From an uncultured Clostridium sp. (GTDB lineage Bacteria > Bacillota > Clostridia > TANB77 > CAG-508): DNA of 37,050 nucleotides. Made by a program: the position numbers and the translations under genes. Shown one piece after another: positions 16,452-25,595 of this stretch. Within the stretch, counting starts at the first letter, position 1; the number at the start of each line of letters is the position of its first letter. The notes beneath the pieces are model-generated. The model ran no database searches and was not told the origin of the DNA. It was given only the letters and a program-made list of their open reading frames with translations. The stretch lies in contig CAMMVE010000015.1 in assembly GCA_946500265.1 (NCBI GenBank), forward strand, positions 1-37,050, given 5' to 3'.

Positions 16452-17027
16452 GTGGAAAATAAAAATTATTTTGTACATGAATCAAGTTATATTGATGAAC
16501 CATGTGAAATAGGCGAAGGAACAAAAATATGGCACTTTTCACACATAATGAGCAATTGCAAAATAGGAAAAAATTGCAATATAGGACAAAATGTAGTTAT
16601 ATCACCAGATGTAATTTTAGGAAATGGCGTAAAAATTCAAAATAATGTTTCAGTTTATACCGGAGTTATTTGTGAAGATGATGTATTTTTGGGTCCATCG
16701 TGTGTTTTCACAAATGTAATAAATCCTAGAAGCTTTATTTCCAGAAAAGACGAATATAGAAAAACAGTAATAGGCAAAGGGGCTTCAATAGGAGCAAATG
16801 CTACAATAGTATGTGGGCATAATATTGGAAAATATTCATTTGTTGCTGCAGGAGCAGTTGTAACAAAAGATGTACCAGATTATGCATTAGTTATGGGAAA
16901 CCCAGCAAGAGTAAAATACTTTGTATGCGAATGTTCAGAAAAAATGCAATGGACTAACAATGAATTTACTTGTCCACACTGTGGAAAAAAATATATTTTA
17001 AAGGATAACAAAGTAGAAGAAGTATAA
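16452..17027 (+). CDS. wbpD: Left-handed beta-helix N-acetyltransferase, WbpD-like, with C-terminal zinc-ribbon
   Basis: Predicted to acetylate the 3-amino group from acetyl-CoA, giving UDP-GlcNAc(3NAc)A. Hexapeptide repeats run from about residue 15 to 150: IGEGTKIWHFSHIM, IGKNCNIGQNVVIS, FLGPSCVFTNVINPRS, IGKGASIGANATIVCGHNIG and AGAVVTKDVPDYALVMGNPA. The C-terminal 35 residues contain CECSEKMQW and CPHCGKKY, four cysteines spaced as a zinc ribbon and absent from the shorter Pseudomonas WbpD core. The start is GTG at 16452 with a modest AAAGGGGCAGG ahead. Position between WbpE and WbpA fits the pathway. Confidence 0.85.
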   Translation: MENKNYFVHESSYIDEPCEIGEGTKIWHFSHIMSNCKIGKNCNIGQNVVISPDVILGNGVKIQNNVSVYTGVICEDDVFLGPSCVFTNVINPRSFISRKDEYRKTVIGKGASIGANATIVCGHNIGKYSFVAAGAVVTKDVPDYALVMGNPARVKYFVCECSEKMQWTNNEFTCPHCGKKYILKDNKVEEV

Positions 17028-17070
17028 AAATACCAACAAAACAAAATTTAAAATATGTCATAAAGCTGTA

Positions 17071-17150
17071 AAAAATGACAAAAAATAGTCTGAAATAATA
17101 AAAGATAACAAAAAACGACAAAAGATAATCCGAAACAATAAAAAACAACG
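17071..17150. repeat. Imperfect 40-bp tandem duplication in an A-rich spacer
   Basis: 17071-17110 and 17111-17150 align over 40 positions without gaps at 32 identities; all eight differences are transitions (A/G or T/C). The surrounding spacer 17028-17269 is A-rich on the + strand and contains no gene. Confidence 0.7.
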
Positions 17151-17205
17151 AAAAGTAGCAAAAAACAAAAAAATAGAATTACGAAAAAATAAAAATTTTA
17201 AATAG

Positions 17206-17234
17206 TTTAGATTTTAATTTTTAAATTATATAAA
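17206..17234 (+). promoter_or_regulatory. Weak candidate promoter before the WbpA-like gene
   Basis: TTTAGA (17206-17211), 17 bp, TATAAA (17229-17234). The match to consensus is fair but the region is so AT-rich that chance is a real possibility. Confidence 0.35.
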
Positions 17235-17269
17235 AACAAAATTGTAAAACCAGAAAGGAAGCATTAAAA

Positions 17270-18592
17270 ATGGGTATTAAAGAGAATTTAACAAAAAAAA
17301 TTGAAAACAAAGAAATAGTTGTAGGAGTTGTAGGACTTGGATATGTAGGACTACCTCTAGCAGTTGAAAAGGCAAAAGCAGGATTCAAAACAATAGGATT
17401 TGATGTTCAAGAATCTAAAGTAAAAATGGTTAATGAAGGACATAATTACATCGGAGACGTTGTAGATAGCGATTTAAAGCAATTAGTAGAAAATGGAATG
17501 CTTAAAGCAACAACAGATTTCTCATTTATAAAAGATGTAGACTTTGTTGCCATATGCGTACCAACTCCATTAGATGAGCATCAACAACCAGATATAAGTT
17601 TCGTAAGAGATAGCTCAATTTCAGTTTCTAAACATTTAAGCAAAGAAACAATGGTAGTTTTAGAGTCAACAACATATCCTGGAACAACAGAAGAATTAAT
17701 TAAACCAATACTTGAAGAAGGTTCAGGATTAAAATGTGGAGAAGACTTTTATCTTGGATTTTCACCAGAAAGAGTTGACCCAGGAAATGTAGTATATAAA
17801 ACAAAAAACACACCAAAAGTTGTAGGTGCTATTGGAAAAGATGCAACAGAAGTTATTGCTAAAATGTATAGAGCAGTATTAGGTGCAGATGTATTTGAAG
17901 TATCTTCACCAGCTGTGGCAGAAATGGAAAAAATATTAGAAAATACATATAGAAATATCAATATAGGTTTAGTTAATGAACTTGCTATGCTATGCGATAA
18001 AATGGGAATTAGCTTATGGGAAGTTGTAGATGCAGCTAAAACAAAACCATATGGTTTCCAAGCATTTTATCCAGGACCAGGACTAGGAGGACATTGTATA
18101 CCACTTGATCCATATTACTTAGACTGGAAAGCAAGAGAATATGGTTTCCATACATCATTAATTGAAGCATCAGGAATTATTAATGACAGAATGCCAGAAT
18201 ATTGTGTGGAAAGAGCTACAAAAATGCTAAGTTCAAGATTTAAAAAAGCTATGAATGGAGCAAAAGTTTTAGTCCTTGGTGTAGCATATAAAAATGATAT
18301 TGATGATTACAGAGAAAGCCCTGCTTTAAGAGTAATAGAAATATTACAAAGAGAAGGAGCAGAAGTTGAATTCTATGACCCATATATTCCTGAATATAAA
18401 TATAAAGGAGAAATTCATAAGGGATTAGATAAAATAGATGAGAACACAGTAAAGAATGCAGATTTAGTAATGTTTACTGCTGCACATAAAAAATTCGACT
18501 ATGATATGATTTCAAAAAATGCAAAAGCAATTTTCGATACAAGAAATGCAATGAAAAACATAAAAAATAGAGATAATGTAGAATTGTTATAA
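17270..18592 (+). CDS. wbpA: Nucleotide-sugar 6-dehydrogenase, WbpA-like (UDP-GlcNAc 6-dehydrogenase)
   Basis: A UDP-glucose/GDP-mannose dehydrogenase family enzyme that oxidises C6 of a UDP-hexose twice with NAD. With the WbpB/E/D/I-like neighbours the substrate is most likely UDP-GlcNAc, giving UDP-GlcNAcA. The NAD motif is VVGLGYVGLPLAV (20-32), SPERVDPG is at 165-172, the central-domain lysine/asparagine segment is AEMEKILENTYRNINI, and the catalytic cysteine C276 is in GPGLGGHCIPLDPYYL. The C-terminal domain begins VLVLGVAYKNDIDDYRESPA. Length 440 fits. ATG 17270 follows AGAAAGGAA. Genes downstream to about 24689 are packed closely enough to be one operon. Confidence 0.87.
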   Translation: MGIKENLTKKIENKEIVVGVVGLGYVGLPLAVEKAKAGFKTIGFDVQESKVKMVNEGHNYIGDVVDSDLKQLVENGMLKATTDFSFIKDVDFVAICVPTPLDEHQQPDISFVRDSSISVSKHLSKETMVVLESTTYPGTTEELIKPILEEGSGLKCGEDFYLGFSPERVDPGNVVYKTKNTPKVVGAIGKDATEVIAKMYRAVLGADVFEVSSPAVAEMEKILENTYRNINIGLVNELAMLCDKMGISLWEVVDAAKTKPYGFQAFYPGPGLGGHCIPLDPYYLDWKAREYGFHTSLIEASGIINDRMPEYCVERATKMLSSRFKKAMNGAKVLVLGVAYKNDIDDYRESPALRVIEILQREGAEVEFYDPYIPEYKYKGEIHKGLDKIDENTVKNADLVMFTAAHKKFDYDMISKNAKAIFDTRNAMKNIKNRDNVELL

Positions 18593-18610
18593 TACTATAG
18601 GGAGTCTAAT

Positions 18611-19723
18611 ATGAATAGTTCTAAAAAAATATATATGATATTAACAAACGGATTTGATCCGGATGTTAGAGTCTATAAAGAAGCAAAATATTTAACCAAT
18701 GAAGGCTTTGAAGTGGAAATAATTTGCTGGGATAGAAAAGGTGATTATCTTGACAGGCAAGAAGAAAAAGTTGAAAATATAAAAATAAAAAGATTTTATA
18801 TTCCTTCTAAGCCGGGAAGTGGCATGAAGCAGTTAATTCCATTTATAAAGTTTATAAACTTTGTAAGAAAATATTTAAAAGGCAAGAACTATTCATATTT
18901 ACATTGCCATGATTTTGACGGAATGACAGTTGGATTATTTACTAAAAGAAAAAAAGGTAAGACAATAATTTTTGATATGCATGAAATATATAAAAATTAT
19001 TCATATGCCAAAAATCATGTTTTTGATTTGATATTTAATAAATATTTGAAAAATAGCAATTATATTATTTATGTAAACAATGAGCAAATTAAAGATATGG
19101 ATAGCAATTTGAAAGAAAAAACTGTCTTTCTGCCAAATTATCCTGAAGAAACAATTTATATGCCAATAACCAAGAATGATAATAAAAAAGTTAGAGTTAA
19201 TTATATAGGAAGTCTAAGAGATTATGAATCTTTGGATACTTTATCTAAAATAGGCTTAGAACATGATGATATTGAGGTAGGACTATATGGTACTGGAATT
19301 TGTTTTGATAAATTAAACAAAAAATACTGCGATACAAGTATCAAGATATATGGAAAATATAACGGTATTAAGGATAGTGGAAAAATATATAGAAATACTG
19401 ATATATTATATTGCTCGTATAATCCTGAAGTGAAGAATTGGAAGAATGCGTATCCTGTGAAATTATTTGAAGCAATAATTACACATACGCCAATTATAGT
19501 TAGTGAAAATACTGAAGTGTCAAATTTTGTAAAAGCAAATGCAATAGGTGAGCCTATTCAGTATGGAAATAAGAATTCTATAATTAATGCTATTAATAAA
19601 ATTAAAATACATTATGATGAATATGTTGAGAATATAAAAAAAATAGCAGATGATTATAAATGGGAAAAGATAGTAAAAAATCTAGATAGAATATATGATA
19701 TTAAATCGTTTAAGATAAGGTAG
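18611..19723 (+). CDS. Glycosyltransferase (GT4-like, GT-B fold)
   Basis: A 370-residue protein with the N-domain pattern of GT4 enzymes: KIYMILTNGFDPDVRVYKEA, LTNEGFEVEIICWDR, and HCHDFDGMTVGL followed by IFDMHEIY. The C-domain is shorter and diverged: VNYIGSLRDYES, DTDILYCSYNP-type sequence and PVKLFEAIITHTPIIVSENTEVSNFV, where the usual acidic donor-binding region is LFEAI. It probably adds one sugar of the repeat unit at the cytoplasmic membrane face. The start is ATG 18611 with GGGAGT upstream, 18 bp after the WbpA-like gene. Confidence 0.75.
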   Translation: MNSSKKIYMILTNGFDPDVRVYKEAKYLTNEGFEVEIICWDRKGDYLDRQEEKVENIKIKRFYIPSKPGSGMKQLIPFIKFINFVRKYLKGKNYSYLHCHDFDGMTVGLFTKRKKGKTIIFDMHEIYKNYSYAKNHVFDLIFNKYLKNSNYIIYVNNEQIKDMDSNLKEKTVFLPNYPEETIYMPITKNDNKKVRVNYIGSLRDYESLDTLSKIGLEHDDIEVGLYGTGICFDKLNKKYCDTSIKIYGKYNGIKDSGKIYRNTDILYCSYNPEVKNWKNAYPVKLFEAIITHTPIIVSENTEVSNFVKANAIGEPIQYGNKNSIINAINKIKIHYDEYVENIKKIADDYKWEKIVKNLDRIYDIKSFKIR

Positions 19724-19733
19724 GAGGATAATT

Positions 19734-20900
19734 GTGAAAACAGTTATTATTTTAACTCATGTAACATTTGATAATTCACCATATTGTATTTATGTTCATG
19801 AACATGCAAAAGCATTAACTAAGCAGGGATATCGTGTGATTGTTTTTGCAATTATACATTGGTTTCCAATTTTGTCACACTTTCAAAAATACAAAAAGAA
19901 ATTTATGAAAAAAATGCATGGAGAGAAAAAGAGTCGAATTATAGATGGAGTAGAAGTAATTTATAAAAAGGCTATGTCTTTTTCTAACTTTTTATATGAT
20001 ACAAAAATCAACTTAAATGGAATGTCTTATTATCATAGCATAAAACATTGTTTTAAAAAAATTTATAAAAAAGAAAATATTGTTTTGATAGATGCACATA
20101 CATTCAAAGTTGAGGGATATGTAGCATATAAACTAAAAAGAAAATATCAAAATTTAAATACAGTAGTAACTTTACATGGCACAAGTTTCTCAAGAAATAC
20201 AAAAACTAAGGAAGGCATTAAGTCAATAAAGAAAATACTAAACGGAGTTGATTACTCAATTTGTGTAAGCAATAAAATAGAAAGAGAAGCTAAAAAAATT
20301 GGTGTAAACAATACTCGAATTATATATAATGGGATAAATGAACAGAAATTAGAAGAAGTAAATAAAGATGATTACAAATATAATATTATTTCAGTAGGTT
20401 CTTTAAGTCTTAATAAAAAACATGATATTACTATAAATGCTATAAGTGAACTATCTAAAAAGTATCCTCAAATTAAGCTAAATATAGTAGGAACTGGTTC
20501 AGAAATAGATAATTTAAAGAATCTTGTAAAAGAGAAAAAATTAGATAGTATGGTGTGTTTTAGAGGTCAAATTAGTAATAAAGAAGTTCAAAAGCTTATG
20601 AATGAGAGTTATATTTTTGTGTTACCAAGCGTAAATGAAGGGTTTGGTATTGTTTATGCTGAAGCCATGAAAGCAAAGTGCGTTACAATTGGCACTAAAA
20701 ATGAAGGGATAGATGGCTTTATTAAAGATGGAATAAATGGTTTCCTAGTAAGTCCTAATGTTGATGAAATTGTGAATTTAATTAATGAAATTTATGATGG
20801 AAAGTACAATTTAGAAAAAATTAGAAATAATGCTTATAAGGGCTCAAAAGAACTTACATGGGAAAATAATGTTAAAAACTATATAATGCTAATTAAGTAA
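19734..20900 (+). CDS. GT4 family glycosyltransferase
   Basis: A 388-residue GT-B enzyme starting at GTG 19734 after AGGAGG. The N-domain begins IILTHVTFDNSPYCIYVHEHA and has VVTLHGTSFSRN. The C-domain has SVGSLSLNKKHDITINAI, LNIVGTGSEIDNLKNLV, FRGQISNKEVQKLMNES and the full donor-binding signature PSVNEGFGIVYAEAMKAKC, with both glutamates of the E-x7-E motif. A strong GT4 match; the sugar is unknown. It sits 10 bp after the preceding transferase and 15 bp before the Wzy-like gene. Confidence 0.85.
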   Translation: MKTVIILTHVTFDNSPYCIYVHEHAKALTKQGYRVIVFAIIHWFPILSHFQKYKKKFMKKMHGEKKSRIIDGVEVIYKKAMSFSNFLYDTKINLNGMSYYHSIKHCFKKIYKKENIVLIDAHTFKVEGYVAYKLKRKYQNLNTVVTLHGTSFSRNTKTKEGIKSIKKILNGVDYSICVSNKIEREAKKIGVNNTRIIYNGINEQKLEEVNKDDYKYNIISVGSLSLNKKHDITINAISELSKKYPQIKLNIVGTGSEIDNLKNLVKEKKLDSMVCFRGQISNKEVQKLMNESYIFVLPSVNEGFGIVYAEAMKAKCVTIGTKNEGIDGFIKDGINGFLVSPNVDEIVNLINEIYDGKYNLEKIRNNAYKGSKELTWENNVKNYIMLIK

Positions 20901-20915
20901 AATGAAAGGAAAATT

Positions 20916-22151
20916 ATGAAGGAAAGTAACAATATTGACATAAATAAAGTAATATTAATAATGTTAGTTGTACTTATGATAATACCATTTTCGATTGATA
21001 TTTTAGGATTTAGTCTGACTAAAATAAGTACAGTTATAATAAGCATCACATTCTTGGGACTACTGGTAAAAAGAAAATCTGAAATCAAAGAAATACTGAA
21101 AAATAAGTTCGTTATTTTTAACATTTTGTTATCTATAGTTATATTATTATCTTTAATTGCTAATTATAGAACAATATTATTTAACGATTTGTATGAAGTT
21201 ATAAAATATGTTATATTTACTATGATAACTATAATTATAATGCTTATATGTAAAAATCAAGATAATTATATATTTATATTAAAAATAATTAGCATCGTGA
21301 TGATTGTTATTGGGATATTTGGAATAATACAATACTTTAATCCGTTTTCAATTAATGAACTATACATAAAAACATATGCATCCACCCAATATGAAACATT
21401 GGTAAATGACTATCCAACTCCTAGAATTGTCGGAACAAAGAGCAATCCGTCAGTTTATGGAATATTAATGTCTTTAGGTGTATATTTTAATCTAATTTAT
21501 TATAGATATGCTAAAAATAAACCAATGGTTTGGATATCAATAGTTTTATGTGTAATAAATTTAATGATGACATTAACAAGGACAATCCAAATTGCTTTCA
21601 TTTCTTCAATTGTAGTATGCGTGATGATTTCACTTTTGCTATCTAAAGGCTGGAAGAAAGCAATATTGGCTTTAGTACTATCAATTTTAATTGTTTTCTT
21701 AATTTTAATATTGCTTCCCTCTGAGTTAACTTGGAGATTATTTCAAGTTTTCAATTTAGAAAATTCTACAAGTTTTATGGCAAGAATTAACAAATGGGGG
21801 CAATATTTAAGTTTAATACAAAATAATTTTATTTTGGGTATCGGACCAATAAAAAATTATGTGAGTGAAATTGGTTATGTTGATAGTGAATGGATACAAA
21901 TAATATTACAATATGGTGTATTGGGACTAATCTCATACGTTACAATGTTAGTGTCACCCATATTTAATTGCATAAAAGACAAAGAAAATAGAAATAATCT
22001 AAAATATTTTATACCAATTTTAATTATAATTGCTATTAATAATATTTCAGCAAGTACACTAATATCATTTGAATCTGCTATAGGTTTTTATATAATTATT
22101 GGATTAATTTTATCAAATTCAGATAAGATTACAAATGCAAATAAGGAGTGA
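20916..22151 (+). CDS. O-antigen ligase/polymerase-like membrane protein (Wzy-like)
   Basis: 411 residues with roughly 10-12 hydrophobic segments, mostly Ile/Leu-rich. The large outside loop holds TPRIVGTKSNPSVYGILMSL, and the second conserved patch FILGIGPIKNYVSEIG followed by DSEWIQIILQYGVLGLISY is the Wzy_C/O-antigen-ligase signature. It is predicted to polymerise undecaprenyl-linked repeat units on the outer face of the membrane. As the only such protein in the locus, beside a Wzx-like flippase, it supports a Wzx/Wzy-dependent pathway. Sequence conservation in this family is low, so the role rests on topology plus context. Confidence 0.75.
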   Translation: MKESNNIDINKVILIMLVVLMIIPFSIDILGFSLTKISTVIISITFLGLLVKRKSEIKEILKNKFVIFNILLSIVILLSLIANYRTILFNDLYEVIKYVIFTMITIIIMLICKNQDNYIFILKIISIVMIVIGIFGIIQYFNPFSINELYIKTYASTQYETLVNDYPTPRIVGTKSNPSVYGILMSLGVYFNLIYYRYAKNKPMVWISIVLCVINLMMTLTRTIQIAFISSIVVCVMISLLLSKGWKKAILALVLSILIVFLILILLPSELTWRLFQVFNLENSTSFMARINKWGQYLSLIQNNFILGIGPIKNYVSEIGYVDSEWIQIILQYGVLGLISYVTMLVSPIFNCIKDKENRNNLKYFIPILIIIAINNISASTLISFESAIGFYIIIGLILSNSDKITNANKE

Positions 22152-22158
22152 ATAGAAA

Positions 22159-23340
22159 TTGAAGAATATACTGATTATAGCAACCTTTTTTCCGCCAATG
22201 GGGGGAGTTGGAACTGTAAGAGTAGCAAAGTATGTTAAATACTTAACAACTTTTGGATGGAATCCAACAGTAGTTACAATAGATGATAAATATATTACAA
22301 ATTATGATGACACGTTATTAAAAGATATTAAAAAAGACATAAAAATTATTAAATTAGAATTAAAAGATGGTTACAAAAAAATTGGTGAAGCTTTTTATAG
22401 AGCACTAAGAAAAAAGATATATGTAATAATACAAAATAATAGATTTGATGCGCTTTTTATAACAGGAGGACCATTTGAGCCAATGAAAATAGCACCATAT
22501 ATATGGAAAAAATATAAAATTCCCTATGTAATTGATTTAAGAGATCCTTGGAAACTTCAAAGACTTATTAATACAAATAAAATTAAAAATATAAAATCAA
22601 GAGTGAAAAGATTTATAATAGGGAAAAATGAATCAAGAATTTTTAAATATGCATATTCTATTTGTACTGTTAACGACACAATGACTAAACAATATCAAAA
22701 GGAATATCCTAAAATTAAAGAAAAATTTATTACTGTATCTAATGGATATGACCAAGAGGATTACAGGAATATAAAGCCTAAAAAATTAAATGAATTTAAT
22801 ATTGTTTATGCAGGAAAATTTAGAGTTTCTGCTGGATTTAGAAATCCTCAAAACATCTTTAAAGCAATAAAAATTATTAATGATAAAGGAAAACATGTGA
22901 ATTTTATTCATGTTGGACAACCGGAAGAAGATGTTATTGAACTGACAAAAACAGAAGGGGTAGAAAATTATTGCCATTTTGTTGGCAGAAAATCATATAA
23001 AGAATCATTAGAATATTGTAAAGGAGCAGATATTTTATTAGTAATAGGAGGAAATGAAAAAAGTGAGCAGACAGGAAAAATTTTTGACTATATGGGGTGT
23101 GCTAAACCAATTATAGCTTTAGCGAATAAAGATAGTGAAATTACCGAAGTTTGTAAGAAAGCAGACGATATATACTGCATTGATAAGGATGACATTGACA
23201 AAATGGTTAGTACAATTATAAAAATTATAGATAATCCTAAAGAAATAAACAAATCAGTACTACTTAAAGAATATACAAGAGAATATTTGACGAAAAAACT
23301 AGTAGACATTCTAGATAAAATTAATATGAAAGGAAAATAA
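22159..23340 (+). CDS. GT4-like glycosyltransferase
   Basis: A 393-residue GT-B protein. It opens ILIIATFFPPMGGVGTVRVA with the glycine-rich loop typical of GT4 N-domains, followed by VIDLRDPWKLQ and SRIFKYAYSICTVNDTM. The C-domain has IVYAGKFRVSAGF, FIHVGQPEEDVIEL, HFVGRKSYKESLEYCKGADILLVIGG and SEQTGKIFDYMGCAKPIIAL. The acidic donor-binding site appears as KIFDYMG. The start is TTG at 22159 with AAGGAG (22143-22148) ten bases ahead; no nearer ATG begins this frame. The sugar is unknown. Confidence 0.78.
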   Translation: MKNILIIATFFPPMGGVGTVRVAKYVKYLTTFGWNPTVVTIDDKYITNYDDTLLKDIKKDIKIIKLELKDGYKKIGEAFYRALRKKIYVIIQNNRFDALFITGGPFEPMKIAPYIWKKYKIPYVIDLRDPWKLQRLINTNKIKNIKSRVKRFIIGKNESRIFKYAYSICTVNDTMTKQYQKEYPKIKEKFITVSNGYDQEDYRNIKPKKLNEFNIVYAGKFRVSAGFRNPQNIFKAIKIINDKGKHVNFIHVGQPEEDVIELTKTEGVENYCHFVGRKSYKESLEYCKGADILLVIGGNEKSEQTGKIFDYMGCAKPIIALANKDSEITEVCKKADDIYCIDKDDIDKMVSTIIKIIDNPKEINKSVLLKEYTREYLTKKLVDILDKINMKGK

Positions 23341-23351
23341 TAGTTAGAGAA

Positions 23352-24689
23352 ATGTTAACTAAAAAAATAAAAGACGAAATTAGAAAAAAAATTGAAGCAT
23401 TAAATAGAACAGGTTTCTTTTCTATATTTATTTCTAATGTATTATCTAAAGTTGTAGTTTTCCTAGGAGGAATTGTTTTAGTAAGGATACTATCACAAAA
23501 CGATTATGGAATATATTCTTATGCAGTTAATGCATTTAGTATGTTATATATTTTAAATGATTTTGGAGCATCTAATGCGGCTTTACAAAATATCACAGAG
23601 CAAAAGGATAATAAGAAGAAACAGCAAGCTATTTTAAGATATTCAATTAAGATGTCAATTGTTGGTTCTCTTGTTTCGGGAATTCTTATATTGCTTTCGC
23701 CTCTATTTTATCCATATGAAATAGAAGAAGCAAAATATTTAACTCCTATGCTTTGCCTTGTGCCAATTTTATCAGCAGTAATGACATTATTTACTATCTT
23801 ATTAAGAGCAAATTTTGAAAACAAGAAATATGCTATTTTGAATTTAACACAAACCGTTGCAAGTTATGCTTTTTTAATTCCTATGTCGTATATATGGGGA
23901 ATAAAAGGAGCAATTCTATCAAGATATTTTTACATAATAATTACTATAATATTAGGAATATTCTTAACGAGGAGGTTAAGAATAAAGACGAGTAAAGATA
24001 ATCAATTAGATAAACAAGAAAAAAAATCATTTACTAAATATGCTCTAGTAACACAGATAAACAACACAATAGGTAGTCTGCTTATATATATAGATACATT
24101 TATGATAGGCTTATTAATTGCTACTCCTGAAAGTATTGCATTATATAAAGTGGCTTCGACGATACCCGCAGCATTAGCTTTCTTACCTAATTGCGTTATG
24201 ATTTATGTAATACCGTATTTTGTACTACATAATAAAGACCCAAAATGGTTAAAAGACAAGTACTCTAAATTGATTAAATATGGGATATTAGGATATGGAT
24301 TATTCTCATTAGCATTAATATTAGGCTCTAAGTTTATAATAAATACATTGTATACGCCAGAATATGCGGAAGCAATACTACCATTTATAATATTGATGAT
24401 AGGATTTTTCTTTTCAGCAACATTTAAAATACCAACGAATAACATTTTATTTGCTATGAGAAAGATGCGTTTTAAATTGATTATTACTATATCATCGGGT
24501 ATTTTAAATATTATTTTAAATGTATCATTTATAAATTATTTGGGAATTACTGGGGCAGCTATAACTACTACTTTAATAAATATCTTTTCATCGATTTTGG
24601 GAGTATGGTATACAAATAAAGTTTTGAAAAAAATAAAAATACAAGAAAAGGAAATTGTAAGCGATGATAAAAACGAGGAAAGAATATAA
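23352..24689 (+). CDS. Polysaccharide flippase (Wzx-like, MOP superfamily)
   Basis: 445 residues with about 12 membrane helices. The N-terminus SIFISNVLSKVVVFLGGIVLVRILSQNDYG is the classic Wzx/RfbX opening (helix 1 followed by an R-x-L-[GS]-x-x-[DE]-[FY]-G motif), then YAVNAFSMLYILNDFGASNA. It is predicted to move undecaprenyl-linked repeat units across the cytoplasmic membrane. The 3' end overlaps the start of the next, broken gene by 26 bp. Confidence 0.85.
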   Translation: MLTKKIKDEIRKKIEALNRTGFFSIFISNVLSKVVVFLGGIVLVRILSQNDYGIYSYAVNAFSMLYILNDFGASNAALQNITEQKDNKKKQQAILRYSIKMSIVGSLVSGILILLSPLFYPYEIEEAKYLTPMLCLVPILSAVMTLFTILLRANFENKKYAILNLTQTVASYAFLIPMSYIWGIKGAILSRYFYIIITIILGIFLTRRLRIKTSKDNQLDKQEKKSFTKYALVTQINNTIGSLLIYIDTFMIGLLIATPESIALYKVASTIPAALAFLPNCVMIYVIPYFVLHNKDPKWLKDKYSKLIKYGILGYGLFSLALILGSKFIINTLYTPEYAEAILPFIILMIGFFFSATFKIPTNNILFAMRKMRFKLIITISSGILNIILNVSFINYLGITGAAITTTLINIFSSILGVWYTNKVLKKIKIQEKEIVSDDKNEERI

Positions 24690-25243
24690 AGAATATTTAA
24701 TAGCAGATTTGAAAGCGTCGGATTTATATAAAGCAAAATTTGTAAAAAAGTTTTACGATAATAGATATAAGTTTTATAAAAGCTTAAGATTAACTGAATA
24801 TTATTATAATAGAAAACAAAATGTCTTTGTAAAAATAATAAAGAAGCTTTTGTATATTAGACCTATAAAACTTTGTAATAAATTTAATTGGACAATACCA
24901 ATTAATGTGTTCGAATCTGGACTTGCAATTGTACACGCAGGAACAATTGTAGTTTCGGGTAGTGCAAGAATAGGAAAAAATTAATTGCAGAATACATGTA
25001 TGTACTAATATAGGAAGAGCAATATGTCATGGAGAAACGGGAGCTCCAATTATAGGTGATAATGTTTATATAGGCTCTGGAGTTAAAATGTTTGGAAAGA
25101 TAAAAATAGGAGATAATACAACTATAGGAGCCAACAGTGTGGTAAATAAATCATTTGAAGAAGGAAATTGTATTATTGCAGGAGTACCAGCAAAGAAAGT
25201 TAGTGATAATACTTCCGCAGGATATATATTAGGAAATAAATGA
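24664..25243 (+). pseudogene. Serine acetyltransferase-like O-acetyltransferase, frameshifted
   Basis: The frame from ATG 24664 begins MIKTRKEYKEYLIADLKASD, the standard opening of CysE-like acetyltransferases in polysaccharide loci, and runs through FESGLAIVHAGTIVVSGSARIGKN to a stop at 24982. The rest of the beta-helix continues in another frame: CTNIGRAICHGETGAPIIGD, NVYIGSGVKMFGKIKIGDNT and AGVPAKKVSDN, ending at 25243. At the join the sequence reads AAAAAATTAATTGCAGA; removing one four-base unit (AATT repeated as AATTAATT) restores KNCRIHVCTNIG in a single frame. A 4-bp duplication therefore broke the gene, unless it is an assembly error. Intact, it would have O-acetylated a sugar of the polymer. 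Confidence 0.85.
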
Positions 25244-25357
25244 AGATAATAAATATGAAAGAATTTTTTTATTGAATTTGTGGAACAATAAATGGTAAGT
25301 ATATATTTGAATTATAATAAATATATAAATTGATAAAAAAGATGAGATTTTAAATAA

Positions 25358-25578
25358 GATATATTTGTGTGCTACAAAAAAATATTAGATAATGATAGCA
25401 CTATTGCATTATTATACGCAAATAATGTAATATATGCTGCCAACATGTAAAAACTGCTAAAAAAATTAAGTCTTTACTAAAAACAGTAAAAAACCATAGG
25501 ATTTGGAGATATATAAAGGAGATCCCTAAATTTTTATGGATATCTTTATTAAGGATTTATATATATCAACATAAATAA
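25358..25578 (+). pseudogene. Remnant of an unidentified gene (C-terminal part)
   Basis: The 352-bp interval 25244-25595 has no intact gene but reads as decayed coding sequence. From 25358 one frame gives DIFVCYKKILDNDSTIALLY and NNVIYAAN before a stop at 25448. A second frame continues through TAKKIKSLLKTVKNHRIW and RYIKEIPKFLWISLLRIYIY to a stop at 25578. The two join across a frameshift near 25436-25450. The basic, aromatic-rich end is what one sees at the C-terminus of membrane-associated sugar transferases, but I do not recognise the family. Upstream to 25244 I see only stops. Confidence 0.45.
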
Positions 25579-25595
25579 AAAGGAGTGAATAGTAA

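Noticed and set aside
17028..17269. A-rich spacer as a possible gene or CRISPR-like leader.
   Set aside because: All frames are short or Lys-only low complexity; only an imperfect 40-bp duplication and a weak promoter are supportable.
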